Of a stretch of 6,346 nucleotides of DNA, positions 5,139 to 6,346 are shown one piece after another. Each line of letters opens with the position of its first letter. The first letter of the stretch is position 1. The DNA is taken from assembly GCA_013151465.1 (NCBI GenBank), contig JAADIF010000090.1, positions 1 through 6,346 on the forward strand. The letters run 5' to 3'. This DNA comes from Microcaldota archaeon (GTDB taxonomy: Archaea; Aenigmatarchaeota; Aenigmatarchaeia; QMZP01; QMZT01). A model generated the notes under the pieces. That model saw nothing but the letters and a program-made list of their open reading frames with translations, was not told the origin of the DNA and searched no databases. Made by a program: the position numbers and the translations under genes.

Positions 5139-5762
5139 TTATGAATTTCCAATGACAGCCAAAGCCCGAGAGATTTCCTTCTTTCCGATTATGTATATGT
5201 CGTCGGTGTAACTTCCGAGGCTCATGATTATGTTGATTCCTGCGTCTGAGAGCAGTGACGTTATGTAGGCCGTAAGGCCGATGGTGTTTTCTGCTATCGG
5301 AGAGCTTATTATCGTTAATTCAGCAAGATTCCTTTTGATATCGATAATTTTAGGCTTGAGTATATATTTTACCCGGTTGACAAATTCCTCTTCGGTAATG
5401 AGCATAATATTAGATTCACCCTGAACAATATGTAACAACGCCTTGGATTCCAATATTCTTGATATTCTTTGCAAAGACAGGTAATCTTTTTCTATTATGA
5501 TTCTTGTAACTTTCGTTCTTACATGAACCTTACTTGTTTTCAACAGCTTTTTGATTTTATCTTCATTTTCGCGATATTTCATTTTCTCTTTATACCTCCT
5601 GCAAGCAATATTTAGCGCATCGAAATGCTTATTCAAATCTATTCCTGCATGTTTTGCGATTTCTCTTGATAGTGCCGAAAAATTGATTATATCCTTTTTG
5701 AGACAGTCCTTTATGCTCAAATGAGAGCCGATATATTCTTTTACAATTTTTGTTATATTCAT
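5139..5762 (-). CDS. ACT-domain protein, putative amino-acid-responsive regulator
   Basis: The 207-aa protein is probably a cytosolic ligand-sensing regulator with no enzymatic domain. Residues 1-75 are helical (IVKEYIGSH, INFSALSREIAKHAGID, FDALNIACRRYKEK) and resemble N-terminal regions of uncharacterised archaeal ACT proteins. Residues 80-135 have a beta-alpha-beta-beta-alpha pattern like a divergent ACT domain. Residues 148-206 (AELTIISSPIAENTIGLTAY, SLLSDAGINIIM, SYTDDIYIIGKKEISRAL) closely resemble the ACT pair of aspartokinases. ACT domains usually bind amino acids. The target, and whether the helical part binds DNA or a partner, is unknown. GAGG eight bases before the ATG supports the start. 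The gene is divergent from the unit carrying a RAM domain and convergent with the archaeosortase gene. Confidence 0.78.
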   Translation of the reverse strand: MNITKIVKEYIGSHLSIKDCLKKDIINFSALSREIAKHAGIDLNKHFDALNIACRRYKEKMKYRENEDKIKKLLKTSKVHVRTKVTRIIIEKDYLSLQRISRILESKALLHIVQGESNIMLITEEEFVNRVKYILKPKIIDIKRNLAELTIISSPIAENTIGLTAYITSLLSDAGINIIMSLGSYTDDIYIIGKKEISRALAVIGNS

Positions 5763-5770
5763 CTATGAAA

Positions 5771-5774
5771 CCTC
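5771..5774 (-). promoter_or_regulatory. Ribosome binding site of the ACT-domain gene
   Basis: GAGG on the minus strand ends eight bases before the ATG at 5762, the only good site near the start, and fixes the start used here. Confidence 0.55.
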
Positions 5775-5809
5775 ATTCGAAATATAATTCAGAGGTGTTA
5801 AATTTTATC

Positions 5810-5824
5810 ATATATAATATATAT
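5810..5824 (-). promoter_or_regulatory. AT-repeat TATA region for the ACT-domain gene
   Basis: An unbroken A/T run (ATATATATTATATAT on the minus strand) lies about 50 bases before the ATG. A start site some 25 bases downstream would give a leader of about 25 bases containing the GAGG site. It is the clearest promoter candidate on this strand, although low-complexity AT runs are common here. Confidence 0.45.
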
Positions 5825-5884
5825 CATCTTATCTCTTTAAATGTCTTATTCTAGACTTTTATGTTTAATGCTGTCTGAAATGAT

Positions 5885-5900
5885 GAAATAAGCTTATATA
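5885..5900 (+). promoter_or_regulatory. BRE/TATA promoter for the rightward small-ORF and RAM-domain unit
   Basis: GAAATAAGCTTATATA combines a purine/A-rich BRE-like element with TTATATA (5894-5900). Transcription would begin near 5920-5925, just ahead of the Shine-Dalgarno sequence at 5926-5930. It faces away from the ACT-gene promoter across the same intergenic region. Confidence 0.55.
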
Positions 5901-5937
5901 GACCAGATTACATGAATAAAAGGAAAAGGTAATTGAT

Positions 5938-6012
5938 ATGAACGCTGGAAAAGAATCCTATGATGGTGTAAGAAGATTTTTCAGAGTTGTTTCTGGAAGA
6001 AGTAGCCAATAA
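5938..6012 (+). CDS. Possible small protein of 24 residues
   Basis: The short ORF starts MNAGKESYDG, continues VRRFFRVVSGR and ends SSQ. It is basic with an amphipathic-looking centre, and no family is recognised. In its favour are AAGGT (5926-5930) seven bases before the ATG and a good archaeal promoter just upstream. It lies 61 bases before the RAM-domain gene, so it may be a leader peptide, a small regulator, or the first gene of the unit. Chance ORFs of this length are frequent, and the amino acid sequence alone does not prove coding. Confidence 0.42.
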   Translation: MNAGKESYDGVRRFFRVVSGRSSQ

Positions 6013-6073
6013 TCGTGAATTGTCGTCTTTTCATTTTTTGTTTATTCTGAATCGGTTATAGGAGGTCATTATC

Positions 6074-6298
6074 ATGAAAAGTGTTATTTTAGGAAAACTT
6101 ATCGGAGGGGTCGAAAAGGAAACTCATGAGAAATTACAAGCCGTTGAGGGTATCAAAGATATTTTCATATGCCTTGGGACGTGGGATATTGTGATAAACA
6201 TAGAAACAGAAAATATTGAAAATATTGAGGAAATTGCAAATTATGTGAAAAACTCCATATATGGAATTTCGGATACCGAAATAATTATAGAAGCTTGA
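6074..6298 (+). CDS. Stand-alone Lrp/AsnC ligand-binding (RAM) domain protein
   Basis: The 74 aa make up one complete beta-alpha-beta-beta-alpha-beta domain of the Lrp/AsnC C-terminal type: SVILGKLIGGVEKETHEKLQ, VEGIKDIFICLGTWDIVINI, ENIENIEEIANYVKN, then GISDTEIIIEA. The G-x-(W/Y)-D motif (GTWD) is the family signature near the ligand site. These domains form oligomers that bind amino acids; here the helix-turn-helix is absent, as in known free-standing RAM proteins, so it probably modulates a partner or a full-length Lrp. GGAGGT (6061-6066) seven bases before the ATG is an ideal ribosome binding site. The next gene starts 12 bases after the stop with its own site, so the two are probably one transcript. 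Confidence 0.85.
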   Translation: MKSVILGKLIGGVEKETHEKLQAVEGIKDIFICLGTWDIVINIETENIENIEEIANYVKNSIYGISDTEIIIEA

Positions 6299-6310
6299 AG
6301 GAGAGATTTA

Positions 6311-6346
6311 ATGAAGATGAATAACATAGTCGCCCTTGCTTTTTCA
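6311..6346 (+). CDS. Start of a gene cut by the window edge, possible signal-peptide N-terminus
   Basis: AAGGAGAG (6298-6305) lies five bases before an ATG, and the frame stays open to the window end: MKMNNIVALAFS. One Lys followed by a hydrophobic run could be the start of a signal peptide or membrane segment, but twelve residues cannot identify it. Its spacing of 12 bases after the RAM-domain gene suggests the same operon. Confidence 0.6.
   Translation, partial: MKMNNIVALAFS

Noticed and set aside
5809..5825. AT-repeat near-palindrome as an origin or hairpin
   Set aside because: The A/T run is not a perfect palindrome and is explained by a TATA region; no origin-like repeats or Cdc6/Orc gene nearby.

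Overview
The window looks archaeal. It carries the stand-alone beta subunit of an ADP-forming acetyl-CoA synthetase, an archaeal-type NYN-domain protein, an archaeosortase-like membrane protease, TATA-like promoters about 25 bases ahead of starts (at least one giving an apparently leaderless mRNA), purine-rich Shine-Dalgarno sites elsewhere, and GTG/TTG starts. A small-genome (DPANN, perhaps Micrarchaeota-like) host is possible, but the sequence does not prove it.

Left block (1-3120, all + strand, ordinary coding density). A 9-bp inverted repeat precedes a complete type I-beta DAHP synthase with an N-terminal regulatory domain, the first step of aromatic amino acid synthesis. A T-rich stretch and a TATA-like box follow. 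Next comes a tight run of four genes: NYN ribonuclease-like protein, ADP-forming acyl/acetyl-CoA synthetase beta subunit, a two-helix membrane protein, and a charged coiled-coil protein. Gaps of 5, 33 and 1 bases suggest one operon.

Middle block (3121-4552, AT-richer, - strand where coding). This is the odd part. Two small acidic ORFs (73 and 157 aa) overlap by ATGA. Protein-like sequence continues upstream of them in two other frames, as if one gene had been cut by indels. Further right, 4061-4475 holds another chain of short, protein-like - strand segments separated by stops and frame changes. It ends in a convincing 58-codon ORF. I read the block as a decaying accessory island, or a stretch of poor assembly; no family is recognised securely.

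Right block (4553-6346). A 174-aa archaeosortase/exosortase-family protein (Cys82, Arg124, His144) sits alone behind a promoter suited to leaderless transcription. A convergent - strand gene encodes a protein with one clear and one possible ACT domain. It is divergent from a rightward unit made of a possible 24-codon small ORF, a free-standing Lrp/AsnC ligand-binding (RAM) domain, and the first 12 codons of a gene cut by the window edge. Two small-molecule-sensing folds, neither with a recognised DNA-binding domain, therefore flank one shared intergenic region.

No rRNA, tRNA, CRISPR array, transposase or origin was found by eye.
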